64,000 nucleotides of DNA from Strigops habroptila (GCF_004027225.2 NC_044277.2:40854305-40918304), one strand, 5' to 3'; counted from the first letter of the stretch, positions 27,133 to 40,821 are shown. The notes: a model not told the origin generated them from the sequence alone. Translations and numbers: made by a program.

Positions 27133-27150
27133 TTTCCAGTTAACTGGAAA
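27133..27150. repeat. 18-bp perfect palindrome
   Basis: TTTCCAGTTAACTGGAAA equals its own reverse complement. The centre GTTAAC is the core of HNF1-type half-sites, and the outer TTCC/GGAA are ETS- or STAT-type cores. The symmetry is direct; binding is speculation. Confidence 0.6.
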
Positions 27151-27729
27151 TAAAAAAACTGACTGCAGATTAATGCCAGCACTTGAGCAGATATGCCTCA
27201 CTCAATACTTATAAAATGTTAATAAATGCTTACAAGGTTCTAAATACTCTTTTAAAAAGTATTTCCAAAAATTTGTAATCTTTCACACACGTTTCTTCCG
27301 TCTCCTCATATACACACCTTATATGAATAGTTACTTGCATGCCCACTCTCACTGGAAGTGTCAGTTTCCATGTTTGCCTACACTGCTGGAAGTGTGTTTG
27401 CTCCTGCCCTGTGCAGATCCCTATAATCTCCCAGTCTGCGCTGGTGAGATGACCAACTATGATTTCCTACATGCATCCTGAGCTGTGCTACTGCACCTCA
27501 TACTGTCAGCCCATCAGCTAGGGCTGTCCTGTGCAAAATTTCATTTTGGATAACAGCACAGCCTGGGAATCTACTATTATTTGCTATACTGTATTTTCTG
27601 GGATGTCACTGTTGCTGTACATTTATATACTGATAGAAAGGGAGATATATTCATGGACACATGGAATCCTACTGTAGATGTGCTATGATTTGACTACAAC
27701 ATTTTTCTTAAGTGAGACAATGACTGTGG

Positions 27730-27925
27730 TGAGTTGATCTTGGCTAGCTGTCAGATGCCCACCCAGCTGCTCTCTCAATCCCTCTCCTCAGCAGGACTGG
27801 TTCTAGGGGGGAAATAAGATGAAAAGGCTTTTAGGTTGAGATAAAGACAGGGAGATCCTTTACCAATTACTATCATAGGCAAAACTGACACAGCTTGGGA
27901 AAAATTAGTTTATTTAATTCATCGG
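27730..27925. mobile_element. Decayed LTR-like avian repeat
   Basis: The blocks TTGGCTAGCTGTCAGATGCC, CACCCAGCTGCTCTCTCA, GGTTGAGATAAAGACAGGGA and AAAATTAGTTTATTTAATTC match, in order, a repeat I recognise from many bird genomes. Its GGGTTGAGATAAAGACAG block is shared with the LTR at 60.5 kb. It ends without clear TG...CA termini or a target-site duplication. I believe it is a partial ERV LTR but cannot name the family. No viral coding sequence is attached. Confidence 0.65.
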
Positions 27926-30900
27926 TCTGGGATGAAAGTGAGCATTATAAATAATTCATTCTGCTTTTTATTCTCTCAGATCCAGATTTTGAAGAGACAC
28001 TTTTTGAAAAGTCCCTGGGAAACTTTCTTCAAGCTCAATGGAAGAGAAAGGAACCAAATGGCAATTACAGCAGAGGCCTGGAATCCTGGGTCTAAAATAC
28101 AGGTACAGTTGGCCACTAACTAGCTCTATAAAAGCTATGGTAAACCTGCTAGCACAACCTTCAAAACTGTGCTTTTGTAGTGCTTTTTTCAGCATTCAAT
28201 ATGCTTCTACTTTTCTAATCCAATTCTTGTGTACAGCTGAGCTTTTTGGCAATAACCTATATTCGGTTCGACTTATGATGATGGTATGGGAAGGAAACCT
28301 TACGGGTCATCATCTCATTACTGTAGCTTGAAGCATGCCTAGCTTTGTCTATTTTCATTCAGAGATCTTGCTAGATGAGAAGCAAACCTGATGTAGGTTG
28401 GAAAGAAGGTGGAAAGAACTGTGAAGTGACATTCTGGTGAAGTGGACCATTGATATATTTAAGGGTGATCCATAGGTCTGGAAATACGTTATGAAAACCA
28501 AACAAAACCCACTGTGGAAAATAGTCAAAGGAAAGAAATTCGGGTTCTTCACAAGTAAATAGAGGGGATTTCTAGGATTAGTAAGGGATTGATGTTATAA
28601 ATAGCGGATGTTGTCTCTTTTCTGAGACTTCTCTTTCCAGAGAAATGCTACTTTTTATCTGTTCAGTGTTCTTCACTGCTTTCTGTCACAGAGAAGTTGT
28701 GTTAAAGATTTGCAGGAAGTGGGAATGATCCTTGGTGGTAAATCATTCAAAAAAAAAAAAAAGGTAATCAACAGTCATGGATTTGTCTGTAATGTCTAGA
28801 TATAGGCCTCAAAACCACATTTAAATTCATGGCTTCTGTCCAATTATAATGCTCTAAAATAAAATTTTTTTTCTTTTTAAAGGCAGAGTACATTTATGAA
28901 ACTCACATGCAAGTTTAGGTTGTGAAGAACCTGGGGCTTGCAGTTGTAATCCATCTATCCTCTTTTTTATTCTGGTGTGAAGTTTGGGTTCTTTATGCTT
29001 GGTGTTTAATTATACACTTTTGTAGTGTTTCTAATATATTGTTTACACTACTCTAAACATTGCTAGTAGTTTCTACTGTAGTGTTTAGAAGGTGAAATTT
29101 TCTTACGGAACTTTCATAAACATCATCTTATTGTTTGCATTGCAGGGCTTTACCTTATTTGCCAGGTTCTCTGTTCAATACAGTGACATAGTAAGTATAT
29201 GCTTGCAAAAGCATTGTAGAGCTTGTCTGAAATTATTTTTCTCATCACATCAGTATTTCAAGTTTATAAAGAAAAAGCCTTCATTAAAAATTAAGATTCT
29301 GAAAAAATTAACCAAAGCAGTTTTCTCTACACTGTTTTACCATCGCTGGCTTCAAAATTAAGTGTTTCAGTGGTTTCAAAACAACCATTCCCATTAAATA
29401 AAAGTTGGTCCTGATGGAGCTGCATTTTACTTGTCTTCTTTTTCCCCTTCTCTATAATGTATTTCTGTCAAGGAAAAACATCTTTTCATTCAGCCCTCCA
29501 AGCAATTTATTTTCAGCTTTCAATAATTATTGGTCTCTTTGAAATGCATTGCAATAATACTACAAATCCTGATGTACAATATCTCAAAAATCTGCAAGAA
29601 TTTCTTTCAAGAGGCTAATTTATTTCACTGTTAATATATGCTTTTGCAAGGCAGCGCAACTTACTATGTTAGGACCTTTAAGAAAAAGTTGAATAACTCC
29701 AGAGTTTATGTCCTTTATAAAAGAAACACAAGTTTATTGCATTTGATCTATAAAATGAAGCAGAGTTTCTGTACTGCAATAATATACAAGACAAGCTGCT
29801 TTCGTTATGTGTTCAAACATAAAATTGTTGAACATTGTCTAGTGTTAGCTGTCTACTAATTTTTATAGAGAGTACCATTTTCTTGAAGAACAGGGGAATA
29901 CAAAATAATTTTAAGACTATTAAGCTCAGTGTGATGACTGCAGGGATGGGGCTGTCTTAGTTTCTGAATAACTCACATTAGCAGTGCTTGTTTTGCTTTC
30001 TACCTTTTCTGCTTTGTGTCTTGCATTCTTCTTTCTCTCCTATCCTGTTCTTTAATCAGTATAGATAGTTAGAAATTTCACAAATATGAATTTCAACAGC
30101 TGCCAGAACAAGTACATTCTCTAGTTCACCCTTGTCAAATACCACTCCTGAATTAATTGTTTGAATTCATGTGTTGCTGTCAACACAGCTGTCTACTACC
30201 CCCGTGTTTCCTTACCTTGGTTTATATCAGTACCAGTACTAGTTTGCAAATGCTTCAGGATATGTAATGCATCTTTTAAACTGTTTTGTGAAGTATTTAA
30301 GAAAACTGAACTACGCTGCAGTGCCAGATAACAAATAATACCAAATTTCATTTGACTGGCAGCTCAGAGCAGCCCAGCTACAAAAGTGGTAGAGAAATGA
30401 ATTTCAAGGCATTGGCTTGATCTAAACCAGATTTAGAGTTATCCATACACCGACTGGATATTCTCTATTCTTGAAGACTGTGCATTGTTCCATTACCAGA
30501 AGCTTATGTACAAATTACTAATTATGAAATTTGATACCTATGTTAATACAAAAGAACATTATCCGTCTAGCTGAACTTCTTTTCTCTTAGTTATAGAAGT
30601 ATTCATTCTTGCCATGGCAATTTTAAATACTTTCCCTTATGGCTAAAATAAAATACTGGTCCCCTAACTAATCTAGTTTATACAATAGCCAGATAAATTT
30701 CATAGGAACTAACTCATCTTCTCCACATCTAAATTCCTAGGACAAACATTTCTCATAAGAAAGCTTAGAAGTTCAGCTTTTGTATTATGTTTTTTGAATG
30801 ATACTTAGAATTTTCTTGCATATTTCCTTCCTTGTACCTCAATGAAAGTCTAATATCCCTGAATTTTAATTGTCTTCTATAATTTGTTGGTGTGGAGTAG

Positions 30901-33900
30901 AAACTCCTCCATGACAGCCTCTTCAGTTCCAGAACTGGTACTGTGCTCGTGAGAGCAAAGGGGCTAGACAACTTTCCTGGTAAATGTCATTTAAAGGATG
31001 TTAAGGCTTTGGCTTAATTTTTAATGAATAAATTATGTGCCTGTGTCTCCCTCTTGTGGCATGAAAATATTTTGACCTGAAGTTGTCAGTCACAAGAGAG
31101 CCATTGGAAAAGAGTACAGACTTCCCTGCTTGCTATTGATTTTCTTACGCTCAGCTTATGTGATATTATAATTGAACCATTAAGGATTCTCCTAGAGGTT
31201 CACTGAAAGCTTCAAGGTAAAATTCTGGCTAGAATTAAACTCCCTGGGTTTGTACTGTACTGTCCCTCAAAAAGAAATTTAGTATTAACAAGGGTAACTT
31301 TGAACTTTGTGTTTTCTTGCACTGTGATAATTCCCAACTTTTAAGGTCCAATTACTATGAAGACTTCAATTTTCTGAGAGAACGAGGAGTTTATGAGCTC
31401 TGTGTCATGCTTGACAAACCCATTCATCCTGATTCTGGACCAGGGTGGTTTGTATGCAGATTACTTTGATATCCCTGAAACATTCCTTTCAGGAACGTTT
31501 CCAAGGTTGCTGTATCAAATACCAAGTCAGGTGTGTCTACTCTGCACCTGCAGCAGAGATATGCTAAAGCTTAAAAAAATCAATCAATCTCAGATAGCTA
31601 AGAAAAAACCTTCAAAATCTGGTTTCATTTAGTTCTGAAACATTTTGTTTTGTTTTAACTTTAGTTTCTGGTTTTGAAGTCCTGAAGACTCAATGGTCTG
31701 TTGACTCATCAACACCTATCAGTTTTGGCCTGATACTCTATCAGTTTTTACGCACTGAGTAGTCAGAAATGCTTGTCTATGCAAGTGGAGGAGTATAATT
31801 TTTCTCAGGGATGGCAGGCATCATCTCAGAGATTAAGGAGCCTTCAGGAAAACTGAGGACCCCATCTCAGGGTATAATGGTATATAGTGGAAACTTCTAG
31901 CAAAGATCCAAAGGTGTAAAAAGCTATCTAAGAAAGTAATCTCTATTTGTTCTTATTATTAAAGCCCATGTTATACAGAACGCTAAATATTTTCAATCAT
32001 TGTCTTGCAAAAGTGACTGATAAGGGGGGATACATCCTGTCAGAAGTTTGGTAGACCACATTCTTGAACATAATTACCTAAACACACTTGTTCCCAGGCA
32101 AACAGGACTGACAGTTATCAAGTAAGTATCATATTTCTTAAGAGGCTGGGGATAAACACAAAGCACAGCAAAGATAAAAAGCAATATAGATGTCTCTGTT
32201 CAAACTGGACTTCTTTAAGTATAACCTGCTTTTGGAAAAACAAATCAGGTCTTAAGAAATCACTGCTACGTGTCTGAATATAAAGACTGCCAAAGGTAGT
32301 AAAATATTTGCAAGTGCCAAGTCCATTGAAACTGTTGTGCAACCAGGAAGTATAGTTCAGCAGGAAGTGAAGATACAGACCTGTCCTTCAAACATGAGGC
32401 TAATCAGCATGCAGAATTCAGCAGCAACAAATTCTTAGACCCCTGAATAACATCTGTGCTTGCAGATCAGTGATTAGGTCAGAATAACCACATATCTGGA
32501 GTGGCCGTTGCAATCACAGTTTTAGTCTCCCATTTCAAAATAGCAAAGGAAGTCTTTGAGGTGCTGTTTTATTCCAGACTTTGGAAACAACACAATAAAC
32601 AAGGGAAAATGTCCTTTGACTTTGGGCTAGAGAGTTTTCTATTTCTGTTTCTCTAACTGTAATCCTAAGGACTCACCTGGTCTCTTGTAGCCTGAGAAAA
32701 GATGTGTCCTCATATTCTATAACCTGACTGAGAAGTGATGCTCCTTGTAACTTTTTCAGGCTTTGTGGTTATTGTGGAGTTTTTTAACACCATGAGATAA
32801 GCAGCATCCCCTAAAAGAATGAGAGATGGGCTTCAAAACACTCTGTCTCGTTGCAACAGAAACAAGAGTCTGAAGTTTCTGTGTCCAGCATGAATGCCTT
32901 AATCATACAGCTATAAAGTAGACAAATGTCATCTTGTCCGGTGAATAATTATCCTAAGTAGAATACCTTTTAAGAGAAGAAGCTGCTAATCAGCAAGTAC
33001 AGTTGCTGATTGAAATACAGTTGAAATACAGTTAAGGGTATTTCAGAAATCTGAGCATCACTCGCTCTAAGTGAGATAAAGTGCAGATTTGAAAACAAGA
33101 GTAACGCCTCCAAGAAAAAATATCTTTATTACAGTCAGACATAAAGTATTTATACACCTGTCAGAAAAAAAAGAGGGGAAAAAAACCCACCCCAAGTTAC
33201 CAGCATTCTGTAAAATCTGACATACTTCATCTGAGAATTGGGATTTCCAAGACTGGGCACTACAGGTGAGAAAGGCAGGATAATATCTAACTTAGCATGA
33301 GACCATGGACTAGGTGTGAGTTATGCTTTGAGCAGTTTAGGTGTTTTGGGATCAGAACTCTCATTTTAAGAGTACTATTGTTGTCTTGTTTTTCTAAGCC
33401 TGAATACTCAGCAGATATTATAAGCATTCTTATGATGAATTATTTCTGGTTTTTTCCCATTTATAAAATATGTGAGAAAACCAATTTTGGTTATAAGACA
33501 ACTAAATCTAAATTGAAGTAAGCAGTTTTAATATGTTTTGTGTGAAAAACTCTTTGATATTACCAGTTTGTCACAATTCACAGCTTGGTAAAAGACTAGT
33601 TCCTTTTATTTTGTTCCTGTTAAGTTCCACTTTCTGGTTCTTGTATGCAAAAACAATGTTTGAAACGCTATTTGAAATACAGTAAAAGGTGTCTAAAAGG
33701 AAAACCAGTCAGGAAGTGGTCTTATGCTAGTTCTTGGAGAAGGGCAGTATGCTAGATGGGAGTTACCAGAGAGAAATATTACATAGCACCTATATAAGTC
33801 AGTCTAGATGTTGAACTGTGCCTAATTTTTGTTTGTCAACACGTCCGGATTAACATTTCTTCCTCATCTGTCCTAGTAACACTTCAACTCTGACCTAGAT

Positions 33901-36529
33901 GTTTTATAGGTATGTCCTCTGTTCTTACTCTATATTTCCATAAGGTAGTGCATTTTTCGCTAGTAAAATTACATTGCAAGTGACCCCATCTGTGTAAAAG
34001 CCATATATTTGGTTATAAAAAGCAATAAAACTGCCAAAGATAAGGTAGAAAAAAAAGATATATTATGTCTGAAACAATAATATAGCAGGCCTACTGACAT
34101 TATGTGCTTAGGAAGTTTATTCAACCACCAGTTGAATATTGTCTAATTTTATCCTACAGAAATTATTACCAGCATATATGCAAGACAAAATCTCAGTCTG
34201 AATCTAAGGTTAGCATTTAGAAAACCCATGTTTGAACTCCTTGATGGAATATGATAGTCCAGAATAACTGGTGTGCAAGAAGGAATAACACCATTAAGGT
34301 GTCCCATTTTCTTCTGTTGCTTTGAGAACTACAGACCCAGCTACTGTGACTGTGAAGCTAAATCAGTGCAAAATTGGTACCTACCTCCACTGGGTGGCAG
34401 CCCAAGCTCTTCTTAAACCCGAAAGCTTTCTCTTTATATGAAACTCCCCCCAGCATCACCCTCACATCTCAGCACTTTGTAAAACTCATGAGACTTTACA
34501 TATAGTGAGTCAGGTATTAGCCCCTTCATCCTCTGGGGCTCTCTGATTACCTATAGCAGGATGGTCTCTCTTCTGCTAATGGCAGTTCAAAATGCAGTTT
34601 CCATATTGTGTTTTAATTAGATTGTGATTAGATCAAGCAAACTGTTTTTTAAAATGAGGATTCCTGAAATGAATACCTTCACCATGAACACTCTTTACTG
34701 ACTGAATTCATTGGAGACATTTAATGGGTTTAAGTAGCCTATCTGGAAATTAAAGGGAAAACTATGTACTGTCACACATAGCCTTGTACTTTAAAGCATG
34801 CTGAAGCACCACTGAAGAAAGTGGATTTTTACAGCAATAAGAGATAGCACTTTTGATTTTTTCTTCTATGAGGCTTCTGCCTGTGTGTGCAGTCATTACC
34901 GTTGTCAGTTCAGCTGTAGTCTTTCTAAGTCTCAAGAACAAGAGTCAGGGTCCCATTCAAGCAGGAGAGGGACCTGTGTGCCTCTCCTGCTCTGCCTTTT
35001 GTGACACTGGTGAGAGATGTACAGCTAGGATTCCCTCCTTCCAGCCAGCAAGAAACAAAGGTCACAACTGCTTCAGATGGCAAGGATCCCATAGTCTTTT
35101 CAGGATGGTAAAGAGAAATTGCAGTGTCCTGGCCATACTGCATAGAAGTAAATTTCCTTTAGGTACCTGAAGTCTTTCTGGACTTTTTGTTGTACACAGT
35201 TTAGTTTTCTTTACAGTATTTTTAATGGATTTTACAAAGAATTGCTTGGCCTTACAGCATATATCACGTTTTAGTGACTGTTTCACCACAAAAGAGCATG
35301 ATACAAGAAAGAAAATTTAATAGAAGTCTGTTAATTTAAGATAGGTAACTTTGGGTTATTTCAGGCCTTTTCATAGATTCTGTTAGGAAAGTTTGCACTG
35401 TTTGCCTCCAGAGGATATATAAGGTAACAGACCCTTTTTTTCTACAGACAGGCCCAGTAAACTGTGTATCACTGAAATAAACTGCTAGGTTTGGAGTTTG
35501 ACCTGCTTTGATCTCAGAAGTGTAAGTCAGTGTGCTAGCAGCTTCAGAGCTGTGTCATGCAGAAAGAGGCATTGTACACCACTTCTCAAAGCCTTTTCCA
35601 CCTCATAGACTCAAACCCAACACCTGAGAGATTTAAAAAATCAAACCCAGGCAAGAATTACCTAGTAAGGAAAAGGATAATCTCAGAAGGAACCTATCTG
35701 CTCTTTAATCTAGTGCATTTATATTAAAGTTAGTGACTCAGTTTGAGAACCTAAGAATTCTAGAAATGTTTTCTGTAGAGTTAATCTGGAGATTTGTGCT
35801 GAAGCTGGTGTTTCATATCGGAAATATAAATGAAAATGAAAGTTATCTTTAGTTCACAGGGTGAAATTTCAGTTCTGAAATAGAGACGTTTCTCATAGAG
35901 CTGTTCTCAGGAGGTTTTTGTTGTTGCAGCTAAGCTGCAATGAAAACAACCTCTTGCACTAGTTTTTTGCTCTTAACAGATGGGAAGTATCAAAGGCTTC
36001 TGCGTCGCTTTCGTGATGTAGGCTGCCTCAGAGCCCAATGGCCCTGATAGTGCAAGCTGATGTAGCTGATTGTAGCCCACCAGGAAAGGCAGAGCTCATC
36101 ATACTCCCTTCTTAACTGCACAGGAGATTTCTTATACCCAAAAGAGAGATATGTCATTCCTAATTTTAAGGAGTGGTGCCATGAGCTGTGTTAAAACACA
36201 GCCAGAGCAAACTGCAGACCATTCTCTAGCAGCAGAGACCACCATGGCCGTACCATCAGCAGAGACTGCGCTGGCTCCTTACCACGAATGCAGAACCTTC
36301 TTTGGCAGCTTTTGCTCAGCTTTGCACAAGTTATCTGAGGGTTTGTGATCACATTTGTGATGGTGATTGCTGACAGCATTTTGAAGGAACTCGGTCCAAA
36401 CAATAGAAGGATTGTGGAGGAGTTTTCCTAAGAGTGAAACCTAGACTGTAACAGAAAGGAGAGTGAATGCAGACCTCAGCTTTATCTCTGGATATTTCAA
36501 GCACACTTGACATGTTTTCCACGTAGACA
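27926..36529. other. Unique non-coding DNA
   Basis: I find no supported gene or mobile element in these 8.6 kb. There is an A14 tract at 28749-28762 and a short direct repeat (GAAATACAGTT twice) near 33.01 kb. A plus-strand frame from an ATG at 34868 begins with a hydrophobic leader-like run, but it is short and lacks cysteine or domain patterns, so it is not called. Confidence 0.55.
28749..28762. repeat. A14 homopolymer
   Basis: Uninterrupted run of 14 A. No polyadenylation signal or transcript-like sequence precedes it, so it is not read as a retrogene tail. Confidence 0.85.
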
Positions 36530-36745
36530 AGTCACTTAATACCTGCAATGAAATAATGCAGCACAGTAAGGGGAAGAATAACCTTTCCATGCCTGTTGCT
36601 TTGTAACGTGATGTGCTGTCAGAGCCTGCATGGAAACCAGCTGTACAACGTGGTCTCTGCTTGCACGTGAGTGGATCTCTGTCCCTCACCTACCTCATGA
36701 AAGAGGGCTGTCAGAGTTAATATTTGTGAAGTGCTTCACAATTAC
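36530..36745 (+). mobile_element. MIR-type SINE remnant (split)
   Basis: ACAAGTCACTTAATACCTGC resembles the MIR segment CAAGTCACTTAACCTCTC. AGTAAGGGGAAGAATAACC matches TAAAATGGGGATAATAAT. After about 85 unrelated bases, CACCTACCTCATGAAAGAGG and GAGTTAATATTTGTGAAGTG resume the MIR 3' half (CTACCTCATAGGGTTG, then GAGTTAATATATGTAAAGTG). The order and strand are consistent with one old plus-strand MIR interrupted by an insertion. MIRs predate the mammal-sauropsid split, so low-copy relics are expected in birds. Confidence 0.55.
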
Positions 36746-37265
36746 TACTTGACAGATGCCTAAATGTGGAGCCTGGTTAGTATAATAGTGTAACTGAAAG
36801 GACCTGAACAGAACCAGTTTTGATTTAAAAATCTCTTCTCTCCCTCAGCCCTCTCTGTTTTAATGTTCCCATCTTTCCATTTAATCTTCATCTCCTACCT
36901 TTTGGTTTTTTTTCATTGCCCCTTCTGGACAACTGTTTTTGGGAAAGCTTTTTTATGTATGTCTCTTTCCCTTGCTCTCTAATAGATACCATCATCTTTT
37001 AAAGAGCAGCCACTCCCTCCCTCAGCTAAGTACTATCTTGGCAGGCAACTGGAGAGGAGGAGTCTTCTTTAAAAGGCTTTGAAATTGTGTTGTTAAAAAA
37101 TATATAAATAAAGCAACAAACCTTTTAATAGGGCTTTGAACAATCATCCCTTTCATTCCCTTATGTCCTATTGTGCTTCTGGCTTTTTTATTATTTTGTG
37201 TGCATCAAAAAAAAAAACCAACCCAAATGTTTTATGTTAAGCCATTAAGAGTTTATTTGGGTTGA

Positions 37266-37281
37266 AAATAAATAAATAAAT
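37266..37281. repeat. (AAAT)4 microsatellite
   Basis: Four uninterrupted AAAT units. Confidence 0.85.
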
Positions 37282-38426
37282 GTGGTGCTAGCAGTTGGGA
37301 CTGTGGGCACATGCACAGTTGCCTGGCAGAGGCAACCTATAGGAGGCACATCAGAAGGTCAGAATATGCTTTAGTGAAAGACCAGAACAAAAGCATTGGC
37401 AGCATTTGTTTCTGGTTAAGTACTTTTGCATGAGCCTGACTACGGGAGTGGTTTTCCCAGCTTTTATCTGTTTCAAATTCACCTCACTCTCCCTATAGCA
37501 CCACTCCAAACTGTAACTCATGGTAATTACATGGAAAAGGAGGAAACATGGGATTTTTTAAATCTTATTTTCTTTTATTTTTTTTAAACCACCTGATGGG
37601 ATCATGTGACTGGTTCATAATCAATGTTGCTCCTGATTAGACACCTAACTAATTGGGGTTTTTTGCATGGCCTGCCTAGATTTTTTGTGCATTTAGATTT
37701 GTTTTTTAAGTCCTGTGCCTATTTTGTGAATAGCCAGAAAAAGCATTTTGCTGCTTTCTTTCTTTCTACCCCTTCCCACTTCTGTTTGCCAACTTTGCCT
37801 GTTATTCCCTGAGAATTCTGCAGCAGGCTGGTGACTGCAGCTAGGGCTCCTCAGTGTGCATGATTAGTATTAGTCTTACTTCCTCTCATTTCCCTGGTGG
37901 AGCTGTTGAGAAGAGAGAGGAGTCTTTGCCATTAAAGGCATTATTAGGTTTTCATTTTAGCTCCCACGTGGCCTACACTGGGCAAATCAACATCAAAACT
38001 TAAACTTTATATTCTTCTTTCACCATGAGACTGAAGTATATGGCAATTTTTGAAAAGCACACATATAGACTGCTGTTGATATTCTTAAAGAATTAATAAA
38101 TTACAAGAGGTAGATAAGAGGAACTTCTGAGAATCTGAGCTTGACTTTGCCATCTCAGTTTTGAGACTCATAAATAAATGCAAATGGAGCCACTGACAGC
38201 CCAGATCTCAGAAAATGAGGGGAGAGTTGTCCATCTCCAATCAGGCTCCAAAGGAAGGATAGTGCCTAATGGGTGTCCGTCAATGAGTGCCATTTTATGT
38301 GTGAGACATGGAATGTCAGGTTGCAGATGACAGAAAGAGCTTCTAACACATGTAACCTCAGGTTCATCAAAGACACTGGAACAGAAATGTACCCACAGCA
38401 CAGAAAAAGTGAACATGAAACTATAA

Positions 38427-38450
38427 CACTGTGTTCTCTATAACACAGTG
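38427..38450. repeat. Hairpin: 9-bp perfect stem
   Basis: CACTGTGTT and AACACAGTG are exact complements around a 6-base loop. Flanking AGTGAA... and ...TTTCACT extend the symmetry imperfectly to about 60 bp. Confidence 0.6.
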
Positions 38451-39343
38451 ACATTTTCACTTTTTGCTCTTTTGCAACAGTATTTCCTATTTTAACAACA
38501 ACAAAGAGTTGTCTCTCAATAGTATGAGAAAAAGATTATGATCTGAACTCAGTTTTAAATGCTAGACTCCTTTAATTCACATAGTTTGGTAGATTTCCCT
38601 ATAAAAGCAAGGTCTACCTTTCAAAATCTAGTTACAATATCAGTAATAGAGAAGAAAATCAGCCTTGATTTTCTCTTACTCTCAGTCTCAGTACACTCTA
38701 CTCTTGCATACAGCCTTCTGCATGCTCGTTCTGACCTACTCAAACCGAGATACTAGAGCTCAGAAAAGGCTTAAGAAGAAGACCAAACTAAGGTCTTTCC
38801 GGTCCATAAAACAGGAATTATAAACTTTCTGACTTCATTGTGATACTGTGAAAGTAATCAACCTACTGTATACTGCAGTATTTTAGTAGGTGATTATGTG
38901 TTCCTGAGATACAGATAAAGTGGAACAGTGAGGTTATTGGGAAAGAATATATGTATGCTGTTTTCTAACACAGTACTAATTTTAATGAGATGAGAAGAGC
39001 TTATAACATAAACTTGGAATAAAAATAAAAAAAATATACAAAGATCAGTGAAAAATTTCCTATTGGGTCCAGTGTTTTTTAAAGCCTACATTAAAAAGCA
39101 GGAGTAACTGTTTTTGACAAGACACAACTGCAGACCCTGACCGAAGACTGGGTGTTTGTTGTGTACTAAGAAACAGTTGCATTTGTTTAAAAATCCTGAG
39201 AGTTACTTAGGCAATTCTATTTGCCACTTCATTTACCATTCATATTTTAAAGGCATTGTTTCCAAGTATTGATAAAAGAGATACAACAAGGTATTTTAAG
39301 GTTTTGCGTATTTTTAGAAAAAAAATTACATTTAATTAATTAT

Positions 39344-39590
39344 TACATCCATCTAGTTCCAAACCCCCTGCCATGGGCAGGGACACCTCACACTAGACCA
39401 TGTCACCCAAGGCTCTGTCCAACCTGGCCTTGAACAGCGCCAGGGATGGAGCATTTACCACTTCTTTGGGCAACCCATTCCAGTGTCTCACCACCCTCAC
39501 AGTAAAGAACTTCTTCCTTATATCTAACCTGAACTTCCCTTGTTTAAGTTTAAACCCATTACCCCTTGTCCAATCGCTACAGTCCCTGTC
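39344..39590 (-). mobile_element. CR1 LINE 3' fragment with ORF2 tail
   Basis: The minus strand encodes the C-terminal end of the CR1 ORF2 polyprotein (endonuclease/reverse transcriptase). [19 protein letters not shown] is followed by a GLPKEVV segment and a terminal LDRALGDMV, with the TAG stop at plus 39393-39395. About 65 codons are open with no frameshift. The distal 3' end is worn: the usual ATAGAATCATAGAAT repeat is missing and the match begins at CATCTAGTTCC. At the other side the match is lost after the CTACAGTCCCTG block, which marks the 5' truncation. The element is dead because it lacks nearly all of ORF2. Confidence 0.93.
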
Positions 39591-39886
39591 ATAGCTGGAA
39601 TGATCCTTATTCCTGGAATAAAGATTTGGAAGAACATTTATCACAGACCTGTGAAAGCTTATAAAGGTATTTCACTTGGGATGATATCAGAAAATACATT
39701 CACACTGCAGAGTCAGACCACAAAAAAGGAAAAGCAGTCCAGTGTTTATTTTACAACATAATGGCACCATGTCTCGTGTTTCCCTCTCATAAACATACAT
39801 GGCAGGTGTTTCATAACACCTGTCTTTTAGACCTTTGAAAGCACAAGAAAACATATTTACTAGGGAGTTGCAAAAAAATTTAAATT

Positions 39887-39901
39887 AAAAAAAAAAAAAA
39901 A
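39887..39901. repeat. A15 homopolymer
   Basis: Run of 15 A in an A-rich surround. No retrogene-like sequence precedes it. Confidence 0.8.
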
Positions 39902-40821
39902 GAAAAGAACAAGGCCAGGAAGGGCTGCCATAACAAGGAAGGGTGGTTTGGATCGGATGCCAGAAAGAAGATTCCAGTGCTGGTCTGAAAGTTAAAGGAT
40001 GAAATTACAAAACAATCAATAACAATTTTCCTCTTTCTACATCTGGAAATAGTTGTTGTCTGTGATTTATTGTAAGTATAAAGAAAAGCGCTGGAGTGGC
40101 TTGATGTGAGTGGAGGCCTGCGGCCAGTACTGGAAGCACTGGGTCTATATAGTACTTCTCTTCCTAAAGGGAGCTGAAAAAGACATTTCTGCTTCTTTGC
40201 CAAAGTGTGGCTTTGAGATTAAGAGTTTTCAAAGAATAGGTGGGTTTAAAATAATAAGAATGGACGGGGATGGTTTATGATTTTAGGAATACTTGAAATT
40301 AATGAACTGAAATGCAAAATCCAAAGTTTCTCTCATGTTTAGAGCACCCCCAAATCACTTTAAGAATTCAGTTGTATAATCAGGCAAAAGTAATAAAGCT
40401 GGGCCAGAATTTCCACTTTGAGTTATGGAAATACTGAAGACTTGAAACTTGGGTATGGTTTTTATAATTGAGGCCTATTTCTTTAATGAACCAAAGAAAA
40501 AGAGTTGCCACAGGTGGTTTGAATTTTGATGGGTGTGAAGTAGGGTAAGTCACTGAGTTTCTTTGTCTTTTTCTGTGATGGGTCTAGCAGACTCTGAACT
40601 AGCTTCTGCTGCTTAACCTGGCTCCAGGGTTCCAAACCTAGATCCTATGCTAATTCCAGATATTCCCTTCAGATCTCTTCTGGAAGAAAATAAAAGTTAT
40701 AGTGAGGAAAATACCATGTAAGGACTATTGCAAATGCACTCAGTAGACTAGAATGAAGCTATGCTTAGAGATGATAAAGCAAATATAGCTTAAAGTTAAA
40801 ACAGAGGAAAAGTAACACCCG

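Larger units (their letters stand above)
23001..27729. other. Unique non-coding DNA
   Basis: I see no transposon here apart from the exon-like frame at 26.0-26.4 kb listed separately. Relatively GC-rich, high-complexity blocks at about 23190-23450 and 24880-25050 could be conserved non-coding elements, but conservation cannot be judged from one sequence. A perfect 18-bp palindrome lies at 27133. Confidence 0.5.
36746..39343. other. Unique non-coding DNA
   Basis: I see no supported gene. It holds an (AAAT)n tract (37266-37281), pyrimidine-rich runs at 36.83-37.02 kb and 37.5-37.8 kb, and a 9-bp-stem hairpin at 38427-38450. A high-complexity block at about 38150-38400 includes an octamer ATTTGCAT (on the minus strand) and is a weak candidate for a conserved element. 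Confidence 0.5.

Noticed and set aside
34868..35170. Plus-strand frame with a hydrophobic, leader-like start
   Set aside because: It is short, has no cleavage-site context, domain or cysteine spacing, and a minus-strand frame overlaps it, as expected by chance.
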